28,293 nucleotides of DNA from Saccoglossus kowalevskii. Lineage: Eukaryota > Hemichordata > Enteropneusta > Harrimaniidae. Below the pieces are notes generated by a model that did not search any database, was not told the DNA's origin, and saw only the letters and a program-made list of their open reading frames with translations. The DNA lies in contig NW_003135336.1 in assembly GCF_000003605.2 (NCBI RefSeq), positions 397,417 to 425,709 of the forward strand. The letters are read 5' to 3'. Both the position numbers and the translations under genes were made by a program. Below, piece by piece: positions 1-10,445 of the stretch. Numbering within the stretch: position 1 is the stretch's first letter; each line of letters begins with the position of its first letter.

Positions 1-619
1 GCGAGTGCATTTCATGGTACATATAGCTTCATGTCATTGATGTGTTTACGATGCAACAATACGAACACTTTACCCCGTTTTCTCAGACCAAGACGCGCTA
101 TCAGCGCGTGATGCAAATATAATTCCGTCACTGACCGCAAACGTTCACAAAGCGCGAAACGTTCTTCTTTGCCAATTCGGGTTATTATCTTTCATTTAAT
201 TATTAAAACAAGCAGGAATGTATAATATTAAGGTCATCACGAGAATTTCTCAAAGTATGCACTTAGGCAGTACGGTAACGCATCGACCTCAGCTACGCGC
301 GGTAGATACTATCACCGTATTGCCTTCGTGCAGTTTTTTTTATTAATAACCTCATAATATTTTAATTTAACCTACATACACAATGTTACCAATGTGAAAA
401 GCATTGGAGAGTTGTTTTGATATGTATACGCATTGTTGTGACGCATTTTGCTGTAATATCCGCAGACAGATAACTAACTGTTCGAATGAAATTGATGCGG
501 TAAATTAAAACTACAGGTGTCATACGAAGGTACAGAGCCCAAGTGATTATAAACTTTACATGATGTAACATGTTCATCATACAGATGTTTATTATATTTT
601 CTAATAATTCGCCCGATTA
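1..619. other. AT-rich flank upstream of the LINE; no gene seen
   Basis: No open frame here has recognisable protein similarity. It is either host flank or the untranslated 5' part of the LINE that begins near 620; I could not place that boundary. The only local structure I noticed is a short perfect hairpin, ACGCGCT-ATC-AGCGCGT, at 93-109, with no neighbouring feature to explain it. Confidence 0.4.
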
Positions 620-1212
620 TTGTTAAATTTCATCATGGTGAAGACAAGGGCTTTGGCCGCCAGATCAGAGCTGAAAAAATCGAACATTGGTATCAGTAAC
701 GATTTAACAAGCAGACAGCGGGAAACTCTAGCAGAGTTAAGGAGAGATGGTAAAAGGGGCTACTTTAAACGTGGTAAACTTTTATTGAAGATCGCACTTC
801 TCCGTCATCTACAAGTGACACAGTCGCTACGCATTTGACATCGGCATTATCCCCACCAATTCCAGCACCATCACCAGCAATTAATCAGATGGATCGTAGC
901 CAGGCTACCGGGGAACGTGCGAGAACTCGTTCTCAGGTTAAACACAGCGCACCGGTTACTCACGAATAACGGTCAGGCCATGGCTCTCAGAAAGTGAGAT
1001 TTATTTTGTGGAATGTACAAAATGAAACAAAAACTGTTGAATCCCGATTTTGTTAATTATTTGTTATCTTTTGATATTATTACCATTATAGAAACTTGGG
1101 CTGAAAACGAAGGCCAGTTTGATGATAACTTTCCCGGCTTCAGGGCATTTAGTACATGGCGTCAAAAAAAGGGCTCACCGTGGTAGATTTGCGGGGGGTA
1201 TTTGTGTATTAA
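620..1212 (+). pseudogene. LINE, 5' segment: linker and start of APE endonuclease
   Basis: This is the first surviving piece of a non-LTR retrotransposon polyprotein. A basic stretch (LTSRQRETLAELRRDGKRGY, about 695-760) is followed, after a one-base frame change near 787, by a Ser/Pro/Thr-rich linker ending at a stop near 968. The endonuclease begins at about 1001 with FILWNV and continues, after another frame change, to IIETWAE near 1084-1106, which carries the conserved catalytic Glu of APE-type LINE endonucleases. The frame runs through AGGICV into the TTAA at 1209-1212, where another transposon has inserted. The rest of the endonuclease resumes at 7771. Known family: the CR1/L2/Jockey group nicks target DNA with this domain before reverse transcription. 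The frame breaks show this copy is dead. The clade assignment is an estimate. Confidence 0.85.
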
Positions 1213-2376
1213 GGTAGAGATGCAGGTTCGAAGGAACTTGGAAGAGAAATTTAGTTTTTTTTGCTTTTTATTATCTAAATAGTCTTGGCTATAGACTGTT
1301 AAAGTTTGGTAGAATTGTGAATAGTGGAACATATTAAAAAAAAACGATTTTAAAATAGATAACAGGTGCAAACATTCTCTCTTTTGAATGCTTAGCAAGA
1401 TTTAGCAAGGCTGTACATAAATAATAAAAAAGAAACATGGTGAAAAATAGAAATGACGGGATCTCCATATTATGCACTATATTTAACTTTATACAAAACG
1501 ATAATACATTTAAATTAGGAACTGTTACAGCCATTTTAATTATGAGCATTAGTAAACTTCTTACTGTATGAATTGTTATGCAAATTAACAATTATCTCAG
1601 CTTCGTTTTAGTGCACATCCCAGAACTTTAAAAAAATAGCTCCTAGACCCTTTGACCTTTTGTTGTGAAATTTTCACAAATGATTGACAATGTTTTTATC
1701 TTCAAAACGCCGTCGGGCATCGTTTTTGGTTGAACAGTGTTACAACAATCGTACAGACAACAAGCCTGGGTGTTAATTTATGCATAAACTTGAAGTAGTG
1801 AAATTTGAGCTGCTGCCCTACAAAATTGACAACTGGTAGACAGTTTTCAAGACGGCACTTTCTTTATAGTAAACAGATGTACCCATAAACCAATTTTGAC
1901 AGGAAACAGAAGAATGGTTTAGAAGCAAATTGTTTTTATCAGTTTTGACCAAAAAAGCACATTTGTGTGCATATTTCAAACTACAGTGCCCATTAAAAAA
2001 TAAATTTTAAATTCATACAATAAGCTTTCCAAAAATATATAGTTTTGTGGACAAGGGAGGTCATCTTGGTTTTAGTCCAGTGGATTTAGGGTTTGACCCG
2101 GAATAAAATAGTACATTAGCGAATTTTGTTTCAAACGTTGGCTAAGGTCATTGAGACCAAGCAATAAAAAACCCAAAGACCTAAAGCTTTGGCCAATATT
2201 TTTAGAGCATGTTGAAGATTTATTGTTTTTAGCACTGATTTTACCTACCGCAGATATCCAACCATGTAATAACCTCTAATTACCATTGAAATGTATTACT
2301 GTATAGCAACAATATTTTGAAAACAATGAATGAAATATAAATCTGAATCTGTAACAGATCACTGCAACATGCATGA

Positions 2377-2414
2377 TGACGTCATATATATGGTGACGTC
2401 GTTGCTGACGTCAG
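2377..2414. repeat. Cluster of TGACGTCA-type palindromes near the left end of the Academ-like element
   Basis: TGACGTCA (2377-2384), GTGACGTC (2393-2400) and GCTGACGTCAG (2404-2414) lie within 38 bp. The last shares GCTGACGTCAG with 7390-7400 near the other end. These could be subterminal transposase-binding sites or CREB/ATF-type promoter sites; neither is shown. Confidence 0.5.
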
Positions 2415-2456
2415 AAGTCCGTCGACCTTGTGAAGCCGATGTCTTTTGAAAGCTAG

Positions 2457-2510
2457 TAGTCCAGTCAATTTAATTTGATTTTTAGGTCAACCCGGACAAT
2501 ATTTCAACAG
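2457..2510 (+). repeat. Internal sequence resembling the Academ-like terminal repeat
   Basis: TAGTCCAGT at 2457-2465 is followed by GATTTTTAGG (about 2477-2486) and TCAACCCGGA (about 2487-2496). The outer end at 2073 reads TAGTCCAGTGGATTTAGG and then TTTGACCCGGA. The two stretches match in the same order with small gaps, suggesting an old second copy of the element end, or an internal duplication of the terminal repeat. Confidence 0.45.
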
Positions 2511-3239
2511 AATTTTTTTTGCAGATTTAGCAACAATAGACATCTATAAATAACATATCAAAAGTCTACCAAAATCGGACAAAGGGAAAGTTGATTTTTT
2601 TCAGGCATTGATATTGTCCATATAATGGAAATATTAAGCCATTTTAATGATGCAGTAAGACGTATATAAACAAATGCATATAGGATAATAATGACATTTT
2701 CAGAAATATACAGGGTCTGGTATTAGTCTTGTTTCATTGGCATTTTATCAGTATAAATTTTACACAATATAGAAAACTCTACGATTATTGTTTATATATC
2801 ATTTTCATTATTAAAAAACAAAATTTCAGGAATATTTGGAGCATATTCAGATTCATCATTCGCCAAATCAACATGATACTTTGCTGCAGTCGGTCTCCAT
2901 ATCTCGCACCTCCCACAAATTATACATCTGCATAAAAACATACAAATGAATCGTGTTTATCAAAGTATATGTGATTGTATCATGTAAAGATTGGTGATAC
3001 AATGGTAATATATATGAAGAACATTTCACAGGTATGTGGAATGTGGCAATGATCAAACAATGAAGGGGGCTCATATCAAGGTTTGATGTGATAATATCAA
3101 AAGAGTGATTGCCAAGACTTGTGATGTATCGATTATATCAATAAATAAGTTTATGGTAGAATGAGACAGTTAAAAACTTGCCATGATCAGACTTGTGTTT
3201 TGTCATACCTTCATTCTGTTCAGGATTGGTATGAAAATA

Positions 3240-3258
3240 GGTTGGTTGGTTGGTTGGC
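3240..3258 (+). repeat. Short (GGTT)n tandem repeat
   Basis: Four GGTT units in tandem, within the 3' untranslated side of the Academ-like element. Confidence 0.7.
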
Positions 3259-3324
3259 CAATCATCAAATCAAGTCAGTATAATTCTAAGTTTATAATAT
3301 TATAGTTGATCATCATCATTATCA

Positions 3325-6300
3325 AGATCCAGATTGGGTGAATTTCTACAGCTTACACCTCTACATTATCAGACATGGGGGAACATTCTATTCCATGTTT
3401 TCTACATGTGCAACGTGTCGTTCAACAGTCTGCTTTACATTTACATCTGATAACTTTTAGTAATTTGTCAGGTGCAAGAGGCTTGTTAGTTTGGATAGCA
3501 AACAATTTTCCCTTCTTCACTTTCCAGCCCCATTCTTCTTGATTAACATGAGTTTGCCCTTTCCACATCAGAACCTGGTGGTATACCCGTCGACTATGGT
3601 AACCTACAGCTGCAGATGTTGGTGGAATATTCTCAGGCCCTACACATGTAACGCTTGTAGCAATTTTCCCATTGTGAGTGAATCCAATGTTTCATCGGAC
3701 TTGCCACCATATAAAGGAACCAAAGCTTTTCTATTGACTCCACAATGTCGACTTTGCATTATCAGCATTATCTTGGTCTAACACTGAAGCATGACATTGA
3801 AACTGCTTGTTGGCTCGGAATGTTTTCAAGGACAGACTCTTTCTTAAGACATATATCCTGGATGTGGTGTCACAGCCCAAGAAAGCATGTATAAATACTA
3901 TGTTTTTGCAAACAAGTGGTCCTAGTTTAATATGTTTTATGTCCCACACTTTGACTTCGTTTTTTGTATTTCGCCATGCCTCTGGTTTTAAATATATTTT
4001 GTGACTATTTAATCTGACATGGTAGATCAAAAACACTAACAAGTCTGTGTTCTCACCTACAACTACCATTGGTGCATTGGCAGCAGTGTCTACAGCTGTC
4101 ATCACTGTAAGGACATCTGCATCGTCTTCAGCATGTCGAACCTTGATTCCCTTCACTTCCAGTTCAGTTCCCAGGATATTAATGAACCGCTGCTAATTTG
4201 CTGTATTTGCAAGAAACTGTTGTTTCTCCTTATTCTTAACCATGTCAGAATCAAAGTTAATACTAGTAGACATTTTTCCAATTGAACGCTTAAGATGAGT
4301 TATGTCTTTTGTTGATGGTCAATCTGGATATCCATCAAAAACAACTGTTGATTCTTTACCATATTTGCGGTCAAAGTAATCAAGGTGAAGTTTGCAAATG
4401 CCCTTATATGTTAGTCCTCGTGGCCATGGAATTCTCTGTAAAAGTGAACCTCCATCAATAACATACGTAACCTCAATGGACATGTCACTAGTAATGGGAC
4501 CAACACATTTCCAGACTGCGTCGGCTAAAGCTGGCTTGTTTGCTTCCTGCATCAGTCCATCAGAGGCAAACAATGCTGGTGGATGAGTACACAGCTCATA
4601 GGTGAAAATACTGGACAACTCGGCTGTTAACACAATTCCCCTTGCAATGAAAACAAGTCTTTGAAATAACAACTGGGGATCAACTTGTACTTCATCTACA
4701 CCAAGCTTTAATGATGTTTTCACACTTAATGTTTTAGCCTGTTCTTTTTTAGTGAATGAAAAATCACTCGCGCTTTTTCCAATCATCGACTTTATTATTT
4801 CAGCACCAATAGACCTAGCATTATCGACATTTACTGTGTCATCAGCAACAACTCCAGTAGCTATACAACATAGAGAAGAGTTGTTCGTGAATGGATTTCT
4901 TGCACAAAAAAACTGTACCAACTCCATTAAGTCATTATGCTCTCTAATTGGCCTGGTCTTTGCACTCTCTTTGTGTTTCTCGCCAGTGGACTCTTGCATT
5001 GCACGGTTGACTTCTGCACATACAGGTGTTGAGAGTAGCCAAATGGCACATTGCATTTTTGACATACCTCTACCTATTGTCAGCCCACCACTCCTCATCA
5101 GCAACATCAGTCAATATACCTGCCCAGTACCTGTCTGTCCGCCTAACCACATGGTACCCATTCAGGAATGACCGAAATACATCAGCATTACTTTCTTGTA
5201 GTTTTGACATAATCTGAAGATATTTGTACACTGACTTTGCATAAAGATTATGGCCAGATGCAGCAAAGTATGGAAGCATGTCTGAAACAGCTTTTAGATG
5301 GAGATACCAGTTACCAGTTCTTTCAGCTTTAAAGAACTGCTGGAGTATTTCAATCATCTCTATGTACTGTAACCATAACTTGGATGTTCTAAGGGAAGCG
5401 AGTGTTTCCTTGAATTGCTTGATTTTTTTTCTGTATTAGAGTCAGTACTTCTACTGAAGAAACCGATTCTATCTCTGTCTCGTGTGCAAGCAGTCTCTCT
5501 AGGATGGTCCCTGCTTCTTTCAACTCATTTGTTGTATCTTCTGTTTGTGACTGATTTGCATTAATGGAACCGCCATGCTATATCTGTTAATTCACTAGCA
5601 CTGGTATCTTCTTGATTCTTTTCTTGGTAATGGAAGGTCATACATCATTGACAAAAGCAATGCATATAATGCTGCTTCCACTAGAATGTGACCCCTAATA
5701 CCCCTGGAAATGGCCTTGCAACTCAACATATCTTCAACAGCATTCTCGGCATAAATTGTCTCCAATAGTTCCTTAAGTCCAGATCCACTCATCAAATGTC
5801 CAATGCAACCCAGACAACTCCTTTGCACATGCAGTATGGGAAAAATATTCCTCTCACTGCTACTTGTGGGCTTATTCTGTTGGATTTCCAGCGATTTCCA
5901 CCACAAAGGCTGGTCGAAGGCGGGCACTGGTGTTACATCATACTTTCTGGCTTGTTCACTGATGAAGCACATAGTTGAGAAAATACATGGTTCATCAGTT
6001 GATTTCATACCGATTGGCATGAACATTATAGATGAGACCCCAGGATGAGGACCTTTGTGTACCATTTGCATAAAACCACTCCAAGATGGTCTAGATGGAT
6101 GTAACAACCAAGAGATTTTCCACAGAAGATTCACATTCAATGTATCATCACCTGCTATCAAACTGGGTAACTGGACATACTTTAATTTGGCCATGCTCTT
6201 TGATAACTGCTTATAATATTTAATATTGACTTTTGCAACAGAAACTATATCCTATAGGTATGGTGTTGTTCCACAATATCTCTGGTGTTATGGTCGTCAT

Positions 6301-6585
6301 TATGCCCATACCATGAAACATGTTCAGCCCGTCAATAGTCCGGACATTATGGTCAACATTATCAGCTACATGTTGTATAAAATGTCCGGTTGTGAAACCA
6401 GGAATGTCAGTTCCTTGGTGCAAGGTGGCACTACGTTCAAACTTCTGTACCTCTGCATATGACAAAACCCACGACTATGGAGAGAATCAATGAGAAATCG
6501 TCAGCCAAACTGGCGATGCATTTGAACAGCAAGTCCTATTTGTAATGTAGTCTTTCTCAGTGCATTGCATTTCTTCAGTGTTTGG
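3325..6585 (-). pseudogene. Decayed Academ-like transposase with XPG/PIN-like nuclease and Cys-rich tail
   Basis: Joined across frames, this is about 1,080 codons. The N-terminal fragment (6585-6475) reads LRKTTLQIGLAVQMHRQFG and RFLIDSLHSRGF. Next comes a block at 6465-6220 with HVADNVDHN and GLNMFHGMGI, then 6194-5595 with WSGFMQMVHKGPHPG, PAFDQPLWWKS and LGCIGHLMSGSG. The Asp residues in VADNVDHN and FDQPLWWK are my candidates for RNase H-like catalytic acids. A helical block (5394-5070, AERTGNWYLHLKAVSDMLPY) leads into 5107-4319. The nuclease-like part has VVFDGYPD near 4325, HAEDDADV, VGENTDLLV and FLGCDTTS (4156-3731), an acid pattern like XPG/FEN1 nucleases. The tail (about 3455-3335) is Cys-rich: CKCKADC, CTCRKHGIEC, then CRG. 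I recognise this arrangement from uncharacterised proteins abundant in corals and bivalves. Stops near 6195, 5595, 4319 and 4174 and several frame changes make this copy non-functional. Confidence 0.8.
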
Positions 6586-7388
6586 GTATAAATGACTAGT
6601 TGTGCTGGACGATTTTATATCATTTTAATAAGTTGTGCAACCGTTTTAATGAACCGATTTTTTTTTCGGATTCAGGGTCTTCATTTTTTGCATGACAGTA
6701 GAAATCATGTAAAATTGGTGATGCTTAGAAGTCTGGCTTGTACCTGTTGCACTCACTCATTGTTGTGGATATTGAGTTTTGTTGTTGCAATGTTGCAATT
6801 CAGGGACGCGCAAATCTAAATTTATCACAAGCATAAACAAGACGTGTTTACTACGCACAAACGCCTTCAAATCTTCATAAAAGTTGTCAGTGTTTGCATT
6901 TAGAAAGTATGAAAGTGTTCAAGTCAAAAAAAATCGCGACATAATCTTGTGCTACTTAAGGTTATTCTGGTTGCCATATAAAGAAATCACGTGATGATAA
7001 TCAAAAGTCACATTGGCTTTACAAACTGAGCAACAATTCATTATGATTGACAGTCATGCAAGACTTGCAAATGACTTGTTTTAACTATATTAAAATATGA
7101 TTACTCTAAACAGAGCAATTAATACAGAAAGGAAAAAATAGAAGTAATCATAGCAAAATGTTGATATAAGTCTTACCATAACAGTCTTCCTTGTGTAACA
7201 AGATTCAGCAATATTTTGGGAAAACCCCCTGGAAATTACAAACAAATCATTAAAAGTCAAACGGTGCTTAGTTTCCTAGATGCTGGTGCTTAGAATTAAA
7301 GGAAAGATATTTTGTTATACCGATAGGTATCTGGTGAAACAAAAGATTGGTTGACTACTTGACAGGATTAAAATAATTGTGAAAAAAA
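6586..7388 (-). other. Upstream part of the Academ-like element, no clear coding
   Basis: The N-terminal region or promoter of the transposase should lie here. I found no frame with convincing similarity; the sequence is AT-rich with homopolymer runs. The true start codon, and whether introns were present, remain unknown. Confidence 0.35.
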
Positions 7389-7402
7389 TGCTGACGTCAG
7401 CA
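7389..7402. repeat. TGCTGACGTCAGCA palindrome near the right end of the Academ-like element
   Basis: A perfect 14-bp palindrome about 318 bp from the right terminus. Its core GCTGACGTCAG recurs about 331 bp from the left terminus (2404-2414), a nearly symmetric placement. It may be a subterminal binding site. Confidence 0.5.
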
Positions 7403-7770
7403 AATTTCTGTTCTATAACTGGCGGATAGTATCTTCAGTTTATCTAAATAAAAAGTGTATAAAAACACTAGAAATATCTATATGAAATATTGTGTAGGCT
7501 GTAAGTAATATTAATTACAAAATATAAATGTAAGAAAAATCTTAAATGTACGAAAAACTCTACCCCTTACTTCTACCCGTGTAAAAAAAATTGCGCATGT
7601 TATCAGTTCTTGGTTTTTTTGGCAAATCTACAAAAAAATCCCTATCTTTTGATACCAAACTTGTTATTGTACTATTTACTTCCCGGTTCGGCCTGTTTGA
7701 GGGCTAAATCCACTGGACTATTTCCTAATTAACTAATTGAAATACCTGTCAGGTAAACTGCATCTCTACC

Positions 7771-9407
7771 TTAATTAAAAGTTATCTGGTCAAATACGTC
7801 AAGCGGGTTCATTGTGATTTACAAGACTGTGTTTTTCTTTTATTTAATGGGTTTATTTTTGATTTTACAAAAGGTTTACTTTTTGTCAGTACTTATATAC
7901 CACCTCAATATTCAACTTTTTACGATGGTATGGGTGTAGAAAATGGTATTGAATTGTTTGAATCTGGTTTACTCGATGTTTTAGGAAATTTGCCTGATGT
8001 ACATGTCATTGTTTCTGGCGATTTAAATACAAGAACAGGTGGGGAACCTGATTACATTTTTGATGACAGTCTTTCTTTTGTGATCAGTGATATAACGGAA
8101 TGAAGAAGATACTTTCGCATTAACACGTGTTTCTAAAGACAAGGTCATTAACATCTTTGGACGGGCGTTGTTGTCCCTTTGCATCTCTTTCAATTTACAC
8201 ATGTTAAACAGCAGGGCTGGTTCGGATAAAAATAACGGGGATTTTACTTGTCTTTCACATTCTGCTGCCAGCGTTATTGATTATATTTTAGTATCCACAT
8301 CATTGTATTACAATTTGTTAAATTTCAATATTACGTTACGCATTGAATCAGATCACTTACCACTTACTTTTGACATTATACTGTCTGGTTCAAACACAAA
8401 TACTGAGCCCAACCGTGAATCCCCAGATGGTATGAGTAAATTTGTGTGCTCTGCCGATCGTGCCGATGTATTTAGGGATATTTTTAAGGTAGAAGGTAAC
8501 AAGGCTGGCCTAAATGTTATCATTGATGACCCAGCCACAGATATTAACCACTTTATTAATTTATTTAGTGGAGTTTGTGTTGCCACAGAAACGAAATGTA
8601 GCATGGTTAAAAAGGTTGGCACCCGGGGGCAAGCTGGTCGTCGGCAACCTGCGTGGTTTGTTCAGGATTGTAGAGTTATGAAAAAGCAAAAATATGATTT
8701 GTTAGGGCTCTTTCGTCGGGAGGGAAATTTAAATATTCTGTGGGAGTATAAAGATTCGAGAAATCGTTTTAGGTCCCTGTGCAGGAGTAAGAAAAACAGT
8801 TTTTGAACGTCGAAAGAACCAGTTTGTTAAGGAGTCTTGCAGATCCCAATTCTTTTTGGTCAACACTTAGAAAAGTAATTCATCATATACCTATTTATAT
8901 TCCAATATACATTCTGACCAGTGGTTTAATTACTTTAGTGGTTTATTTGACTGTAGTGGCGCCGTTTACTATTTTCACTTAGCTGCCGAATTAGAATCTA
9001 GGTTGACCGAGGTGGATGATATTTTGCCAGATGTTGATTATGAGCTTGAATTGATTAATTACCCGATTAGCACGGAGAAAATTAGGCTAGGCATAGCCAG
9101 TCTTATAGGGGGCAAGTCGGGGGGGACCAGATGACCTGCTTGGTGATTTTTTAAGACAACAAGTGATTTTATTATCCCCTATCTCCATGTACTTTTTAAT
9201 AATATATGGGAAAAAGTGTCTTCCCTGAGCAGTGGGCGGAGCCATCATTATTCTTTTGTATAACATGGGCATCCAAATGGTCAAGCTGGGTTTCGTAAAG
9301 GCTATTCAACAATAAATAACGTATTTATTTTGCAGGCAATCATTCAAAAGTATATTACCAGAAGAATCTCGTGGAAATTTTTGTGTTTATTATTTGCAGA
9401 TGTAGTC
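7771..9407 (+). pseudogene. LINE, middle segment: rest of endonuclease and start of reverse transcriptase
   Basis: The LINE frame resumes directly after the TTAA. The endonuclease continues with VSTYIPPQYSTFYDGMG (about 7885-7935), the GDLN motif in VSGDLNTRTG (8011-8040) and SDHLPL near 8350, whose His is the usual catalytic residue. A stop near 8101 and frame changes interrupt it. The longest open stretch is 8168-8806 and includes the linker AGRRQPAWFVQDCRVMKKQK. After another frame break at 8806 comes HSDQWFNYFSGLFDC (about 8912-8955), then the start of the reverse transcriptase: IRLGIASLIGGKSGGPDDLL (9085-9145) and AGFRKGYSTINNVFILQAII (9285-9345), where the Arg-Lys-Gly-x-Ser-Thr block is typical. 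Motif A begins as CLLFAD and is cut at 9407 by an LTR fragment. The order fits the CR1/L2-like group. Confidence 0.88.
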
Positions 9408-9614
9408 CCAATACCCACAGTAATGCTGTACTCACCAATATGCTTGACTTCACAAATCCCGTCTTCAAACCCACACGTATATTTTCGTGGGTAAAAAAAC
9501 AAATATTTCAATAAAATAAAATTACAAGTCTCAAAGTCTCAAAAAAAAAACACTCTAATCCCCAACTCTCTCCAAATCAAAATCAAAATCAAAACCAAAA
9601 CCAAAATCAAAATT
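9408..9614 (-). mobile_element. LTR retroelement leader remnant downstream of the PBS
   Basis: Read on the minus strand, this follows the primer-binding site. It begins with a TTTGG/TTTGATT-rich tract, contains GGTGAGTAC near 9436-9428 that looks like a splice donor, and stops abruptly at the LINE reverse transcriptase. No gag frame is present. It is the truncated inner edge of an LTR element. An intact element would continue toward lower coordinates, so everything from gag to the second LTR has been lost. Confidence 0.6.
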
Positions 9615-9630
9615 CCCACGTTGGGCGCCA
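9615..9630 (-). other. tRNA-Lys-type primer-binding site
   Basis: On the minus strand this reads TGGCGCCCAACGTGGG, complementary to the 3' end (CCCACGTTGGGCGCCA) of animal tRNA-Lys(CUU) as I know it. It sits one base after an LTR-like ...TTTCA end, the standard spacing of a primer-binding site. Both the sequence and the position support the call. Confidence 0.8.
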
Positions 9631-9631
9631 A

Positions 9632-10445
9632 TGAAACTCGGGTATTTCTCGCACCAAGTCCACCGCGAGATATTTCGTTTTACGCACAATGGAGGACGTG
9701 GAAAACCGGACTTGAGATTCGGTGCGAATCTCCCAATTTCATAAAAATAATCGTATTTGAATCTCAGGCTAGCTAATTTGGCGTGGTGCGGAGCATACAT
9801 GCATTTATACCGCCCGGGGGAACGAACAACTGACTTGTCAAATAAAAATAAATACAAATGTAAGTGTTAAACAAATAATTCATTCAATATAAGGATGCCA
9901 TAACAACAACAGTTTCTGAACGTTACAAAATATGTGCCTCACAGAAAACATGCGGCAATGTCAATCCCACAAAAAAGAGTCCACTCAGATCTGTCCAAGT
10001 TTAATCTTCGGCAATCGCCACACCAAACTGTTGTCGTAAACATGTCCGGTACCTCGTTGGCTCTGCCTCGCAGGTTTGGCTGCAATACGATCCGCAAGGC
10101 GTTCTTGGTGCCTTCTGGGTTGTTTTTCTGATCCGTAGGAAATCGAATAAGTGCCTCTAACGGGTGTGCTACGCGCATTTATGCCAACTTGGTGCTCTCC
10201 GAAACACGTTAGTGTTCACGGTTTCAAAGCAATTCTGCTTTCAGCTCCTGCCATTGTGTCTGTGTCCTGCACCTTCTTCTCTTGCGCGCGGAGTGGCGTG
10301 ACATCATGGGACGCACCAATCAGTGAAGCGCGTCTCAACAGCCGTCAATCATGAGACCAAAACTTTTCCATGACGTCACAAATACGGGTTACCATAATAA
10401 ATAACGCACGGGCCCATAGTAACAAGAAATATAAAGAAAATTACA
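9632..10445 (-). mobile_element. Long terminal repeat of a Gypsy/retrovirus-like element
   Basis: The inner edge is fixed by the primer-binding site at 9630: the minus strand ends ...GAGTTTCA at 9632. The outer edge is my estimate, TGTAATTTTC at 10445, giving TG...CA ends and about 814 bp. Promoter-like elements on the minus strand are TGACGTCA (10378-10371) and GGTATAAATGC (TATA at 9809-9804), which would start transcription near 9780 and leave a short R-U5. The G+C content is clearly higher than in the flanks. The second LTR and all coding sequence are absent, so I cannot assign a family; Gypsy and retrovirus-like elements are possible from the primer type. Confidence 0.62.
9804..9809 (-). 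promoter_or_regulatory. TATA box of the LTR
   Basis: TATAAA on the minus strand in a G+C-rich context (CGGTATAAATGC), about 175 bp before the LTR end, in the usual place for an LTR promoter. Confidence 0.5.

Larger units (their letters stand above)
2073..7720 (-). mobile_element. Academ-like DNA transposon with XPG-type nuclease (5.65 kb)
   Basis: The boundaries are exact. The ends are TAGTCCAGTGGATTTAG at 2073-2089 and its reverse complement at 7704-7720, with weaker similarity for about 60 bp inward. A TTT duplication lies at 2070-2072 and 7721-7723, and the undisturbed target (GG-TTT-CC) is visible in the sister copy near 16345. The inside carries one decayed minus-strand coding region (about 3325-6585). 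A 3-bp target duplication, a large transposase and an attached XPG-like nuclease fit what I know of the Academ superfamily, specifically the XPG-bearing lineage. The family name rests on recall, not on a search. PIF/Harbinger and Zator also make 3-bp duplications, but the encoded protein does not look like theirs. Confidence 0.78.
1213..7770. mobile_element. TTAA-target DNA element, copy 1 (split by an inner transposon)
   Basis: The ends are inverted repeats, GGTAGAGATGCAG at 1213 and CTGCATCTCTACC ending at 7770, each flanked by TTAA (1209-1212 and 7771-7774). Removing the element and one TTAA restores an unbroken LINE reading frame (GICV-LIK-SYLVKY), so the insertion site is precise. The element's own sequence lies at 1213-2072 and 7724-7770, about 907 bp, and is highly similar to the uninterrupted copy at 15514-16396. 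It encodes no recognisable protein; open frames inside are AT-rich chance frames. A TTAA duplication is characteristic of piggyBac, Kolobok and Sola3 transposons, and I cannot tell which of these mobilised it. It is best regarded as a non-autonomous (MITE-like) element. The bulk of the interval is the nested 5.65 kb transposon. Confidence 0.9.

Noticed and set aside
93-109. Hairpin ACGCGCT-ATC-AGCGCGT
   Set aside because: Perfect but short, without a T-run or a gene end beside it; not enough to call a terminator or a regulatory RNA.
1334-1591. Open frame (minus) similar in translation to one at 15567-15770
   Set aside because: The similarity comes from the duplicated TTAA element; the frame is AT-rich, ends within the element and lacks protein features.
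4752-5171. 139-codon plus-strand open frame
   Set aside because: It lies opposite the Academ-like coding remnant, which has clear family motifs on the minus strand; this is its antisense shadow.
5796-6048. Two plus-strand open frames
   Set aside because: Antisense to the transposase block with FDQPLWWK and LGCIGHLMSGSG.
9555-9857. 100-codon minus-strand open frame
   Set aside because: It runs across the LTR end, primer-binding site and a simple repeat, so it cannot be a real protein.
9934-10354. Open frames on both strands
   Set aside because: They lie in the U3-like part of the LTR, a G+C-richer stretch where chance frames are expected.
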